Shown: positions 1 through 7,081 of the stretch, one piece after another
How positions within the stretch are numbered: position 1 is the first letter of the stretch
How the letters are laid out: the number at the start of each line of letters is the position of its first letter
Origin: an uncultured Anaerolineae bacterium
Lineage (GTDB): Bacteria > Chloroflexota > Anaerolineae > Aggregatilineales > UBA2796
Reading direction: 5' to 3'
Length of the DNA stretch: 44,212 nucleotides
Assembly: GCA_938005675.1 (NCBI GenBank)
Contig: CALKXH010000037.1
Span: 1 to 44,212 of the forward strand
The notes under the pieces: model-generated
The model's input: the letters and a program-made list of their open reading frames with translations, nothing else
Database searches by the model: none
What the model was told of the DNA's origin: nothing
Made by a program: the position numbers and the translations under genes

Positions 1-73
1 GGGTTGCCTTCCGAAAGCAGAGCATTGTTGTGGGATGCGCTGCTTTCGAGCGGCAAGCCTGGCTGGCGCGAAA

Positions 74-100
74 GCGGCTCGGTGAGGAGAGCCGAGCCGC
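74..100. repeat. GC-rich hairpin in the gene-free left end
   Basis: Arms of 9 bp (74-82 and 92-100) pair perfectly around a 9-base loop containing GAGGAG. The hairpin lies inside the predicted leader of the leftward transcript. The stretch 1-349 otherwise holds no gene I can support. Confidence 0.4.
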
Positions 101-201
101 GACCGATAGCTGTGCGCTTGTTGAGCGTGCTATGCGGTTCGCGTCTCCTTGCTGGTGATTGCCAAAGGCGTGTCTCCTCTTGCCTGTCCGTTATGCTGAC
201 T

Positions 202-230
202 AGTCTAGCAGGTGGGCGAGACTTTGTCAA
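202..230 (-). promoter_or_regulatory. Putative divergent promoter reading out of the window
   Basis: On the minus strand TTGACA (225-230) is followed after 17 bases by TAGACT (202-207). The predicted transcript runs leftwards through 1-195, where no convincing coding region is seen, so its gene probably lies beyond the window edge. The 12 bases around this -35 recur inverted around the -35 of the arsR promoter at 350-361. Confidence 0.35.
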
Positions 231-352
231 GCGCTTTTTGCTTTTTGGTTGCTGCGGCGTTTATCTTGCCTTGCTTGCCTCGCCCAGCGACACGCATTCT
301 AGCACATCTCAGAGCAGTGTCAAGAGTGAATTGCCCAATTTTGCCCAACCGC

Positions 353-381
353 TTGACAAAGCGATTCGCCGTGCCTATACT
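353..381 (+). promoter_or_regulatory. Sigma70-type promoter of the arsR/His-rich operon
   Basis: TTGACA at 353-358 and TATACT at 376-381 are separated by exactly 17 bases. The -10 box forms the left arm of a dyad that is a candidate repressor site, and the arsR start codon lies 43 bases downstream. Confidence 0.75.
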
Positions 382-422
382 TGAATGTATAATCACTTGC
401 GCATGTGATTGAAGCGAGTTCA
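376..422. promoter_or_regulatory. Candidate SmtB/ArsR operator dyads
   Basis: Three inverted repeats follow one another across the -10 box and leader. They are TATAC-N6-GTATA at 376-391, AATCAC-N8-GTGATT at 391-410 and TGAA-N5-TTCA at 410-422. ArsR/SmtB repressors bind imperfect dyads over their own promoters, so autoregulation is likely. Which dyad is bound cannot be told from sequence alone. Confidence 0.45.
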
Positions 423-424
423 GC

Positions 425-778
425 ATGAGCGAAAAGACGGTTTGCACAGGCGATCACGGCGGCAACGCCGCTTTAGAGCAGCTTGAGGCGAGGCTGCTCA
501 GCGGCGAGACCGCCCTGCGCGTGGCGGAGTTCTTCAAGGCGCTCGCCGACCCAACCCGCGTGCGCATCATCGGTGCGTTGGCGCAGGCGGAGCTGTGCGT
601 GGGCGATCTGTGCAGGCTGCTGGGCATGGCGCAGCCCGCCATCTCGCAGCAGCTGCGCCTGTTGCGCCAAGCGCGCCTCGTGACCATGCGCCGCGAGGGC
701 AAGCACGTCTTCTACACGCTCAGCGATGAGCATATCCGCGCCGTTTTCCAGCAAGGACTCGATCACGTTCAAGAATGA
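425..778 (+). CDS. SmtB-like ArsR-family zinc-responsive repressor
   Basis: This 117-residue winged-helix protein has the ArsR/SmtB layout: dimerisation helix, the ELCVGDLC helix (about residues 57-64), recognition helix AISQQLRLLRQARLV, a beta wing (REGKHVFYTL) and a last helix. The last helix keeps D-x-H followed by H-x2-E (SDEH and LDHVQE), the alpha5 zinc ligands of SmtB and CzrA. A cysteine pair is also present in the alpha3 helix, so a thiophilic site is possible, but the intact alpha5 set favours Zn(II). Such proteins release DNA when metal binds. The stop overlaps an ATG of the next frame, and the gene sits in one transcript with the histidine-rich protein, which it probably controls together with itself. 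Confidence 0.9.
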   Translation: MSEKTVCTGDHGGNAALEQLEARLLSGETALRVAEFFKALADPTRVRIIGALAQAELCVGDLCRLLGMAQPAISQQLRLLRQARLVTMRREGKHVFYTLSDEHIRAVFQQGLDHVQE

Positions 779-789
779 GGAGCATTCAC

Positions 790-1113
790 ATGGAACACAC
801 AATTCACGCCGACCATCCGCACAAGCACTCTGAGCACTGCGGGCATCTGCGCATCGTCCACGGCGACCACGTCGACTATCTGCACGACGGGCATCTGCAC
901 GCCGCGCACGGCGACCACTACGACGAGCACGTCATCGAGGTCAGCGCCGCCAACCCCGACGCCTGCGCTCCGCTTGAGTGTCTGTGCGGTCACACGGGCT
1001 GCGGACATCCGCTCGTGCCGCACGGCGACCACTTCGATTATCTAGTCAACGGACGGCTGCATCATCGGCACGGCGATCACTGCGACGATCACGGCGCAGT
1101 GACGCTTGCCTAA
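790..1113 (+). CDS. Histidine-rich metal-binding protein with HGDH repeats
   Basis: This small soluble protein of 107 residues carries 24 histidines and 6 cysteines. It is built from two related halves, each with HGDH-x-DYL-x2-G-x-LH and a second HGDH, joined by a Cys-rich link (LECLCGH and GCGH). No signal peptide or membrane segment is visible. I chose ATG 790 over ATG 775, which overlaps the arsR stop, because TGAGGAG lies 7 bases before 790. I recall similar uncharacterised proteins next to ArsR regulators in other bacteria. The composition and the zinc-type regulator suggest an intracellular zinc or nickel buffer, comparable in role to the SmtA metallothionein. That function is inference. 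The 3' end overlaps the convergent DUF624 gene by 4 bp. Confidence 0.85.
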   Translation: MEHTIHADHPHKHSEHCGHLRIVHGDHVDYLHDGHLHAAHGDHYDEHVIEVSAANPDACAPLECLCGHTGCGHPLVPHGDHFDYLVNGRLHHRHGDHCDDHGAVTLA

Positions 1114-1721
1114 GCCAATTGGCGAAAACGTGCCAAGCGATCCCGCACAGCCGCGCTGCCGATGCTGGCGAGCAGGCTGAGCGTGAACAGCACCAGCGGC
1201 ACGACGGTCAGCGCGCTGCCGATCACGATCAGCAGCGCGCACAGCCAGATCGTCGCGCTGAAGAGCGGATTCTTCACCACCATCAACGCGGCGTTGTAGA
1301 GCGCCACGCCCAAGTGCGGGCGCTCCATCTCCTCCAGCAGCGGGAAGACGTACAGCAGCATCAAGAGCCACGTCAGGGCGGCGATGAACCAGACTCCGCG
1401 CAGCAGCCCGAACAGCGCGCCCGTCTGCCGCGCGTAGACGGCGAAATTGACGTACAGCACCGCCCAGAACGCCGCGTTCAGCCCGCCCAGCAGCAAGCCA
1501 TGCCAGAAGTAGCGCCGCACGCCGCGCCAAAAGTCATCCGGATGCGCCGTCGGCGCGTTGTGGGCGGCGTGCGCCATGTGCGCCAAGCCCGCCAAGGCCA
1601 GCGGCGCGCTCAGGAGCGGCAAGCTGAGCAACGCGGCGAATAAATTCGCCACGATGAAGACCCAGCCGAAGCGCTCGAAGACCGTCACGCCGCGCCAAAC
1701 TGCCCGCAGAGCCGCGATCAC
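1110..1721 (-). CDS. DUF624 (YesL-like) membrane protein
   Basis: This 203-residue integral membrane protein has about five hydrophobic segments (near residues 19-45, 78-97, 107-127, 148-168 and 172-190) and no catalytic motif. Size, spacing and position match the DUF624/YesL family, which is usually encoded directly after carbohydrate ABC permeases and has no settled function. The start is GTG, 4 bases after the stop of the upstream permease, so it is probably translated from the same sugar-transport mRNA. It is the last gene of that operon and ends convergently against the histidine-rich protein gene. Confidence 0.8.
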   Translation of the reverse strand: MIAALRAVWRGVTVFERFGWVFIVANLFAALLSLPLLSAPLALAGLAHMAHAAHNAPTAHPDDFWRGVRRYFWHGLLLGGLNAAFWAVLYVNFAVYARQTGALFGLLRGVWFIAALTWLLMLLYVFPLLEEMERPHLGVALYNAALMVVKNPLFSATIWLCALLIVIGSALTVVPLVLFTLSLLASIGSAAVRDRLARFRQLA

Positions 1722-1725
1722 GCCC

Positions 1726-2649
1726 TTAACCCTTCACGCCCGTGTAGCTGACCCCCTCGATGAAGAAGCGCTGGAAGATGAAGAAGATGACCGCCATCGG
1801 CAAGGTGGTGATGACCGAACCCGCCAGCATCAAGTCCCACTGGACGGCATCGCCCGTCACGCCGCGCAAAAAGGCGAGCGCCAACGGCAGCGTGTACAGG
1901 TCGCGGTTCAGGTTCAAGGCGATCAGCGGGCCTTGAAAGTCGTTCCAAGTGCCTTGAAAGGCGAAGATCGCCATCGCCGTGAGGGCTGGGATCGCCATCG
2001 GCAGGATGATCACGAAGAACATGCGGAAGCGGCTGGCGCCGTCGATCTCCGCCGCCTCTTCAATCTCGCGCGGGATGCTCTCGAAGAACTGCTTCATCAG
2101 GAAGATGCCGAACGCATCGGCGAAGTAGGGCACGAGCAGCGCCCAGTAGGTGTCGATCCAGCCCAGCTGGTTGAGGATCAGGTAGCGCGGGATCAGCAAG
2201 ACGATGCCCGGCACCATCAGCGTGCCGACCAGCGCCGCGAAGGCGAAGCCGCGTCCGGGAAAACGGATGCGCGCCAGCGCGTAGCCCGCCAGACTGTTGA
2301 ACAGGACGCGCATGATCGTCACAGTGATTGCGATGAAGAAACTGTTGAAGATGGCGCGCGGGAAGTTGATCTGCTGCGTGTTCAGCGCGCGCTCGTAACC
2401 TTGCAGCGTCCAGCTATAGGGCGTGCCATCGGCGCGGACGCCCGGCGTCAGGCGCATTGGGTTGGCGGCGATGTCGGGCAGCTCTTTGAACGAGTTCGCC
2501 ACCGCGAAGACGAAGGGCATGATCATCGCTAAGGCGAAGAGGATCAGGATGCTATAGGTCACCACGGCGCGGACGACCTTGCCCGTGTTGGGCGGCAAGG
2601 CGAAGCCCCGCGCGCTGAGAGGTTGGTGTGCGACTGCACTGGTGGACAT
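1726..2649 (-). CDS. Carbohydrate ABC transporter permease, MalG/UgpE type
   Basis: This 307-residue inner-membrane permease of the CUT1 family has six predicted membrane spans. The cytoplasmic EAA loop (EEAAEIDGASRFRMFF) binds the ATPase subunit, and the family-typical FQGTWNDFQGPL follows. It pairs with the MalF-type permease encoded 16 bp upstream to form the sugar channel. The start is ATG 2647-2649 with a strong GAAAGGAG site a few bases before it. No ATP-binding gene is found in the locus, so energy is probably supplied by a shared MsmX/UgpC-type ATPase encoded elsewhere. Neighbouring enzymes suggest a disaccharide or short oligosaccharide as substrate. Confidence 0.93.
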   Translation of the reverse strand: MSTSAVAHQPLSARGFALPPNTGKVVRAVVTYSILILFALAMIMPFVFAVANSFKELPDIAANPMRLTPGVRADGTPYSWTLQGYERALNTQQINFPRAIFNSFFIAITVTIMRVLFNSLAGYALARIRFPGRGFAFAALVGTLMVPGIVLLIPRYLILNQLGWIDTYWALLVPYFADAFGIFLMKQFFESIPREIEEAAEIDGASRFRMFFVIILPMAIPALTAMAIFAFQGTWNDFQGPLIALNLNRDLYTLPLALAFLRGVTGDAVQWDLMLAGSVITTLPMAVIFFIFQRFFIEGVSYTGVKG

Positions 2650-2665
2650 CTCAAGCTCCTTTCGG

Positions 2666-3745
2666 CTACTGCTGCACGGTCTTGCCGACCAGACGGCGCT
2701 GGATGACCGTGAAGACCGCGATGATCACGAACAGGACGAAGGCGAGCGCCGCGCCCAGCCCAGCTTGCGAGTCGCGCAGGTTGCGGAAGACGATCCAGGC
2801 GATGGTCTTGGTGGTGCCCGCCGGGTTGCCCTGCGAGATCACGTAAATCTGATCGAAGACTTGGAAGCAGCCGATCAAGCCGATGGTCAGCACGAAGAAA
2901 GTGGTCGGGCGCAGCATCGGCACGGTGATCAGGCGGAATTGCTGCCAGCGCGTGGCGCCGTCGACCGAAGCCGCCTCGTAGAGCTGGCGCGGGATATCCT
3001 GCAGGGCGGCGAGGAAGATCAGCATCATCGTGCCGGTCGTCGTCCAGATCGCCAAGAGCATGATCGCCAACATGGTGACCGACGGTCCGCTGATCCACTG
3101 CCAGATAGTCTGTCCGAGGATGGTGGTCTCGGTCATCCAAGCCGGCGCCGTGCGGATGGTCACGCCGAAGAGCCGTAAAAAGTTGTGGATGATGCCGTTG
3201 GCGTCGTTGATCCACGTCACGGGCGAGTACTGCAAGCCCAAGAAGTTCGCCACGCCCCCGATCACGCCGTTGATCACGCCGTTGCGGTTGAACAGCCACA
3301 GGAAGATCGTGGCGATCACGATTGAGGAGGTGATCGACGGGAAGTAGAAAGCGACGCGGAAAAAACCGCGAAAGCGCAGGAACTGCTGGTTGACGATGAA
3401 GGCTAAGACCAGCGCGAGGGCGGTTTGGGTCGGCACGACGCCCAGCGTGTAGTAGAAGGTGTTCTTGATGGCGACGAAGAACTCATCCCGCACGACCGTC
3501 GTGCCATCCAGCCCGAAGATGCGCTCATAGTTGCGCAAGCCGACGCCCTGCGCCTCGAAGGGCGGCTGCAAGCCGTTCCAGTTGGTGAAGCTGATCAGGA
3601 AGGCGCTGAAGAGCGGCAAAAAGATGAAGACCACCACGATGATCAGCGCGGGCAGGATGAAAGTGAAGCCGGCGGCGCGCTCTTGCCCTTTGGCGCTGAG
3701 TTGAAAACCGCCTCGCTTGCCGATAGAAGGCGCTGCGACTGCCAT
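2666..3745 (-). CDS. Carbohydrate ABC transporter permease, MalF/UgpA type
   Basis: This is the first permease subunit of the CUT1 sugar importer, 359 residues from the chosen start. A charged N-terminus precedes a first span (near residues 30-50), a periplasmic loop, and then the transporter core with the EAA loop YEAASVDGATRWQQF and a final pair of spans. An in-frame ATG 23 codons upstream at 3814 exists. I prefer 3745 because GGGAG lies about 9 bases before it and the extra N-terminal stretch does not look like a permease. It follows the binding-protein gene with a gap of about 100 bp and is cotranscribed with the MalG-type permease. Confidence 0.92.
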   Translation of the reverse strand: MAVAAPSIGKRGGFQLSAKGQERAAGFTFILPALIIVVVFIFLPLFSAFLISFTNWNGLQPPFEAQGVGLRNYERIFGLDGTTVVRDEFFVAIKNTFYYTLGVVPTQTALALVLAFIVNQQFLRFRGFFRVAFYFPSITSSIVIATIFLWLFNRNGVINGVIGGVANFLGLQYSPVTWINDANGIIHNFLRLFGVTIRTAPAWMTETTILGQTIWQWISGPSVTMLAIMLLAIWTTTGTMMLIFLAALQDIPRQLYEAASVDGATRWQQFRLITVPMLRPTTFFVLTIGLIGCFQVFDQIYVISQGNPAGTTKTIAWIVFRNLRDSQAGLGAALAFVLFVIIAVFTVIQRRLVGKTVQQ

Positions 3746-3842
3746 AGGATAAAGCTCCCTTCCCAAAGCGGTATTTTTGGCAAAAGCGCCTCGCCTGTGG
3801 TGGGCGAGGCGCATCCATAGCGTTACAGTTCAGAGGGCGCGC

Positions 3843-5057
3843 TCAACGCGAGGCGAGCACCTCGTTGCCGACGCGCTCGATCTCGGCCAAGGCGCCGCGC
3901 GCGGTCTGATTGCCCGCCATCACCAGCGAGAGCTGCTCGTTGACCTTATCCAGCACGGCTTGGAAGCCCGGCACGAACTGCCACTTGCGGGCGTACTCGG
4001 CGCCGTTCAGGTACGGCTCAAGGTTGGGGAACAGCTCCAGCCAGCCCTCGCGCAGCGAGGCGCGCGTGGGCATCGCCAAGCCCAAATCCGTCCACGCCTT
4101 CATGCCCTCGGCGCCAGTCAGGTAGTTGACGAACTTGATGGCGGCGTCGGGATTCTTCGCCTTCATCGGCACGGCGTAGCAGACCGTGAACGCCATGGTC
4201 GCCTTGCCGCCCGGGCCGGCGGGCAGCTCAACCGCCTTGTGCTTCAGGTCGGGGAACTGATCCTTCAGGTACGGCTCGATCCAGTTGCCCTCGAACGCCA
4301 TCGCCACCAAGCCCTTGCCGAACGCCTCGCCCGACCAGCCCACGCCTAGGTCGGCGGGCGTCTTGGCGAAGCCATCGAGGTACAGCCCGGTGTAGAACTC
4401 CATAGCTGCCTCGGCTTCGGGGCTGTTGATGGTCATCTTGGTGAACGCGTCGTCGGTCACCGAGCCACCTGCGCCGTAGAGGAAGGCGATCCAGCGGGCG
4501 AAGTCAGCTGGCACCACCACGCCAAAGACGCCGTCTTTGGTCAGCTTCTCAGCGGCGGCGCGCATCTCTTCCCACGTGGTCGGCGCGCTCAGACCGGCTG
4601 CTTCGAACATCTCGGTGTTGATCTGCAGGGCGAGGGTGGAGAAGTCCTTAGGCGGGCAGTAGAACTGACCGTTGGCGGTGAAAGCGTTGCGCAGGGCGGG
4701 GTAGAAGTCGTCGATGTCGGTGAGTTTCTCGCCGATGGGCATCAGGGCTTCGGCGCGCACGAGGTCGAGGAAGCGGAACGAGTCGACGTAGAAGACGTCC
4801 GGCGGCTCGCCGCCCGCCAGCGATTTCTGCAGCGTGGTATCATAGTCTGGCACTTGGTTCAGGGTGACCTGAATATCGGGGTTGGCGGCGTTCCAGTCGT
4901 CCACGATCTTCTGCAGGCGCTCGTTCTCCGACGGCGAGGATGACCAGCCCATCAGCACCAGGTTGACGGTCTGCGCGGCTTGCGCGCTAGGGGCGACGGC
5001 AACCGCGATCAGGGCGAGGGCGATTGCCAGAGCGAGGAAACGTAAAGACTTCTTCAT
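3843..5057 (-). CDS. Extracellular sugar-binding protein of a CUT1 ABC importer
   Basis: This 404-residue protein starts with a signal peptide (MKKS, long hydrophobic core, cleavage probably after SAQA near residue 27) without a lipobox cysteine. The mature part follows the family-1 solute-binding pattern: [16 protein letters not shown], then [23 protein letters not shown] and a C-terminal [11 protein letters not shown] segment. It should deliver sugar to the two permeases encoded downstream. The start is ATG 5055-5057 with AAGGAG upstream. Its promoter and operators lie in the short divergent gap to the phosphoglucomutase gene, so the LacI protein encoded nearby probably controls it. The exact sugar cannot be read from sequence; GH65 and pgmB point to an alpha-linked glucose disaccharide. 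Confidence 0.92.
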   Translation of the reverse strand: MKKSLRFLALAIALALIAVAVAPSAQAAQTVNLVLMGWSSSPSENERLQKIVDDWNAANPDIQVTLNQVPDYDTTLQKSLAGGEPPDVFYVDSFRFLDLVRAEALMPIGEKLTDIDDFYPALRNAFTANGQFYCPPKDFSTLALQINTEMFEAAGLSAPTTWEEMRAAAEKLTKDGVFGVVVPADFARWIAFLYGAGGSVTDDAFTKMTINSPEAEAAMEFYTGLYLDGFAKTPADLGVGWSGEAFGKGLVAMAFEGNWIEPYLKDQFPDLKHKAVELPAGPGGKATMAFTVCYAVPMKAKNPDAAIKFVNYLTGAEGMKAWTDLGLAMPTRASLREGWLELFPNLEPYLNGAEYARKWQFVPGFQAVLDKVNEQLSLVMAGNQTARGALAEIERVGNEVLASR

Positions 5058-5073
5058 GGCTGCAACTCCTTTT

Positions 5074-5098
5074 GTGGTTAAACCACTTAAACGTTTAA
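5074..5098. promoter_or_regulatory. Two abutting palindromic operator candidates for LacI
   Basis: GTGGTTAAACCAC (5074-5086, perfect around a central A) directly abuts TTAAACGTTTAA (5087-5098, perfect 12-mer with central CG). The second matches the LacI-family operator style and shares the AAACGTTT core with the site before lacI (5858-5869). It starts 10 bases past the -10 box of the transporter promoter and overlaps the weak -35 of the opposite promoter, so one bound repressor could silence both directions. Confidence 0.7.
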
Positions 5099-5116
5099 CT
5101 CGCTATCGAATATAAT
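5087..5116 (+). promoter_or_regulatory. Putative promoter of pgmB
   Basis: A perfect TATAAT (5111-5116) lies 45 bases before the pgmB ATG. The best -35 is TTAAAC (5087-5092) at 18 bases, which falls inside the operator palindrome. The -10 overlaps the -10 of the opposing transporter promoter. Confidence 0.5.
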
Positions 5117-5137
5117 CAGGCTCGGCAAACTTGTCAA
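5109..5137 (-). promoter_or_regulatory. Promoter of the sugar ABC transporter operon
   Basis: On the minus strand TTGACA (5132-5137) and TATATT (5109-5114) are spaced by 17 bases. Transcription would start near 5102, immediately before the palindrome at 5087-5098. This geometry matches the lacI promoter and operator almost exactly. Confidence 0.75.
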
Positions 5138-5160
5138 GAGCTCAGCAAAGGAAATGCGAA

Positions 5161-5823
5161 ATGTCTGACATCTCCGCTTTCATCTTCGATCTGGACGGCG
5201 TGATCACCGATACCGCCGAGTATCACTATCAGGCGTGGAAGCGCCTCGCCGATGAGGAGGGCTTGCCCTTCACGCGCGCCGATAACGAGGCGCTGCGCGG
5301 AGTCTCCCGCCGCGAGAGCCTGTTGCGCCTGCTCAAGGGCAAAGTCCTGCCTGAGGCGCAGCTAGAAGCCTACATGGCGCGCAAAAACGCGTATTACCGC
5401 GCTTTCCTCGCCCAGCTCACCCCCGCCGACCTGCTCGAAGGCGTCGCCGAGTTCCTAGCGCAGGCGCGCGCGCGCGGCATCAAGCTGGGACTGGGCTCTG
5501 CCAGCAAGAATGCACGCGAGGTGCTGAACAATCTGGGCATCGCCGACCAATTCGATGCCATCGGCGATGGCTATTCGGTCAGCCGCACCAAGCCGGCGCC
5601 CGACCTGTTCGTCTGGGTCGCTGGCAGACTGAACGTCCCGCCCGCCCAGTGCGTGGTCTTCGAGGATGCTGAGGCGGGCATCGCCGCCGCCCGCGAGTGC
5701 GGCATGTACGCCGTCGGGATTGGCGATCCGACGCGCGTCGGCGCCGCCGACCTGATCGTGCCGAGCGTGGCGCACCTCCAGCTGGACGATCTGCTCAGCC
5801 GTCTTGCCCTCCGAACGCATTGA
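5161..5823 (+). CDS. pgmB: Beta-phosphoglucomutase (HAD superfamily)
   Basis: The enzyme converts beta-glucose 1-phosphate into glucose 6-phosphate through beta-glucose 1,6-bisphosphate in the cytoplasm. The 220-residue protein shows all HAD motifs: DLDGVITD with nucleophile D10 and acid/base D12, the cap region with GVSRRESL, GLGSASKN (motif II), KPAPDLF (motif III Lys) and FEDAEAGI (motif IV). VITDTAEYHYQAW is characteristic of beta-PGM rather than other HAD phosphatases. I start at ATG 5161 with AAAGGA 8 bases upstream; a TTG at 5131 is in frame but less likely. Its partner is the GH65 phosphorylase downstream, which releases beta-glucose 1-phosphate. It is divergent from the transporter across a shared control region. 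Confidence 0.93.
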   Translation: MSDISAFIFDLDGVITDTAEYHYQAWKRLADEEGLPFTRADNEALRGVSRRESLLRLLKGKVLPEAQLEAYMARKNAYYRAFLAQLTPADLLEGVAEFLAQARARGIKLGLGSASKNAREVLNNLGIADQFDAIGDGYSVSRTKPAPDLFVWVAGRLNVPPAQCVVFEDAEAGIAAARECGMYAVGIGDPTRVGAADLIVPSVAHLQLDDLLSRLALRTH

Positions 5824-5848
5824 CAGGCTGAGGCAGTCGGGCTATCAT
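5820..5848 (+). promoter_or_regulatory. Promoter of lacI-GH65
   Basis: A consensus TTGACA (5820-5825) overlaps the pgmB stop codon and is followed after 17 bases by TATCAT (5843-5848). The predicted start near 5855 places the palindrome 5858-5869 just inside the transcript. Confidence 0.75.
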
Positions 5849-5857
5849 CAAAGCAAA

Positions 5858-5869
5858 TGAAACGTTTCA
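5858..5869. promoter_or_regulatory. LacI operator before lacI (autoregulation)
   Basis: TGAAACGTTTCA is a perfect 12-bp palindrome with the central CG typical of LacI-family operators. It begins 9 bases after the -10 box, almost the same placement as at the transporter promoter, so the regulator probably represses its own operon in parallel with the transporter. Confidence 0.75.
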
Positions 5870-5881
5870 ACGAGTGAGAAG

Positions 5882-7048
5882 ATGGCGACGCTGAAACAAG
5901 TCGCGGCGCTTGCCAAAGTGCCATTGCTGACCGCCTATCACGCCCTCAGCGGCGCAGCGGACGTCCCGCCCGCCCAACGCGAGAGCGTCCGCGCGGCGGC
6001 GGAGCAGCTCGGCTACAGCCTCAACGTCACCATCAAAGACGTGGCAGCGCTCGCCGAAGTCTCCATTGCAACCGTCTCTTACGTGCTGAACGATAGCGCG
6101 CCCGTCAGCGCGGCGACGCGCCACCGCGTGCTGGAGGCGGCTGCCGCCCTCAACTACCGCCCTAACGTCAACGGACGCATCCTGCAAGCCAACAAAACGC
6201 GGCTGATCGGCTACGGCTGGCACAACCTCAAACGCGGACACAGCGCCCCGTTCTTGGAGCGCTTCGCCTATTGGATGGCGCAAGCGGTCGAGTCCTACGG
6301 CTATCACGTCCTGACCTTCGCCCACAGCGCCGACTCGCCCACCGACGCCTACCGCGAGCTGATCCAGACCAATCGCGTCGATGGCTTCATCCTCTCTCAC
6401 ACCAACCGCAACGACCCGCGCATCCGCTACCTGCTGGAGGCGCGCGTGCCGTTCGTCGCTTTCGGGCGCGCCAACGACCGCTGGGACTTCCCCTACGTGG
6501 ACGTGGACGGGCGCGAGGGCGTGCGGCTGGTCGCGGAGCATCTGATCGGTTTGGGACACACGCGCCTCGCCCTGATCGGCTGGCCCGAAGGCTCGCTGAG
6601 CGGCGACGCGCGCGTGCAAGGCTATTTCGATGCGCTCGATGCCGCCGCCATCTCGCCGCAGACGGGCTGGATCAAGCGCGCTGAGAACAGCGCCGCCGCT
6701 GCCGCTGCCGCCGCAGCTGATCTGCTCGAAATGCCCCTCGCCACGCGCCCGACCGCCATCCTCTGCGTCAGCGATCTGATGGCAGTCGGCGTGATCAACC
6801 ATCTCAACCGTTGTGGCGTGCAAGTCGGCTACGATATCGCCGTCAGCGGCTTCGACGACGATCCCATCGCCGAACTGATTCAGCCGTCGCTCACCACGCT
6901 GCGCCAACCGGTCGACGATCTGGCTGCGCAGGTCGTGGCGCTGCTCATGGCGGAGCTGGAGCGCATCCCTGCCCCCCAGCGCCAGATTCTGGTGGCGCCG
7001 CAGCTGATCGTCCGCGCCAGCACAGCGCCCCAACGTCAGTTTCCTTGA
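5882..7048 (+). CDS. LacI-family regulator with two tandem HTH domains
   Basis: This 388-residue transcription factor would sense a sugar and control the surrounding uptake and phosphorolysis genes. Its N-terminus carries two successive LacI-type headpieces with a 47-residue period. The first, residues 2-48, is TLKQVAALAKVPLLTAYHAL onward. The second, residues 49-95, is TIKDVAALAEVSIATVSYVL onward. Only the second keeps the canonical TVS-x-VLN recognition helix and is followed by the hinge (NVNGRILQANKT). The rest is a periplasmic-binding-like effector domain (LIGYGW, GFILSHTNRND, VDVDGREGVRLVAEHLI, FDDDPIAELIQPSLTT). Normal LacI proteins have one headpiece and about 330-350 residues. A closer ATG at 5857 meets a stop at once, so the duplication is not a start-site error. 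GH65 follows after 33 bases. Confidence 0.92.
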   Translation: MATLKQVAALAKVPLLTAYHALSGAADVPPAQRESVRAAAEQLGYSLNVTIKDVAALAEVSIATVSYVLNDSAPVSAATRHRVLEAAAALNYRPNVNGRILQANKTRLIGYGWHNLKRGHSAPFLERFAYWMAQAVESYGYHVLTFAHSADSPTDAYRELIQTNRVDGFILSHTNRNDPRIRYLLEARVPFVAFGRANDRWDFPYVDVDGREGVRLVAEHLIGLGHTRLALIGWPEGSLSGDARVQGYFDALDAAAISPQTGWIKRAENSAAAAAAAAADLLEMPLATRPTAILCVSDLMAVGVINHLNRCGVQVGYDIAVSGFDDDPIAELIQPSLTTLRQPVDDLAAQVVALLMAELERIPAPQRQILVAPQLIVRASTAPQRQFP

Positions 7049-7081
7049 GGTTTCTTTCCGAAAGCAAAAGAGGCTTGCTCT

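Noticed and set aside
4-384. Open frame of 126 codons before arsR
   Set aside because: It runs through the divergent promoters and a hairpin, has no family resemblance and overlaps the arsR -10 box.
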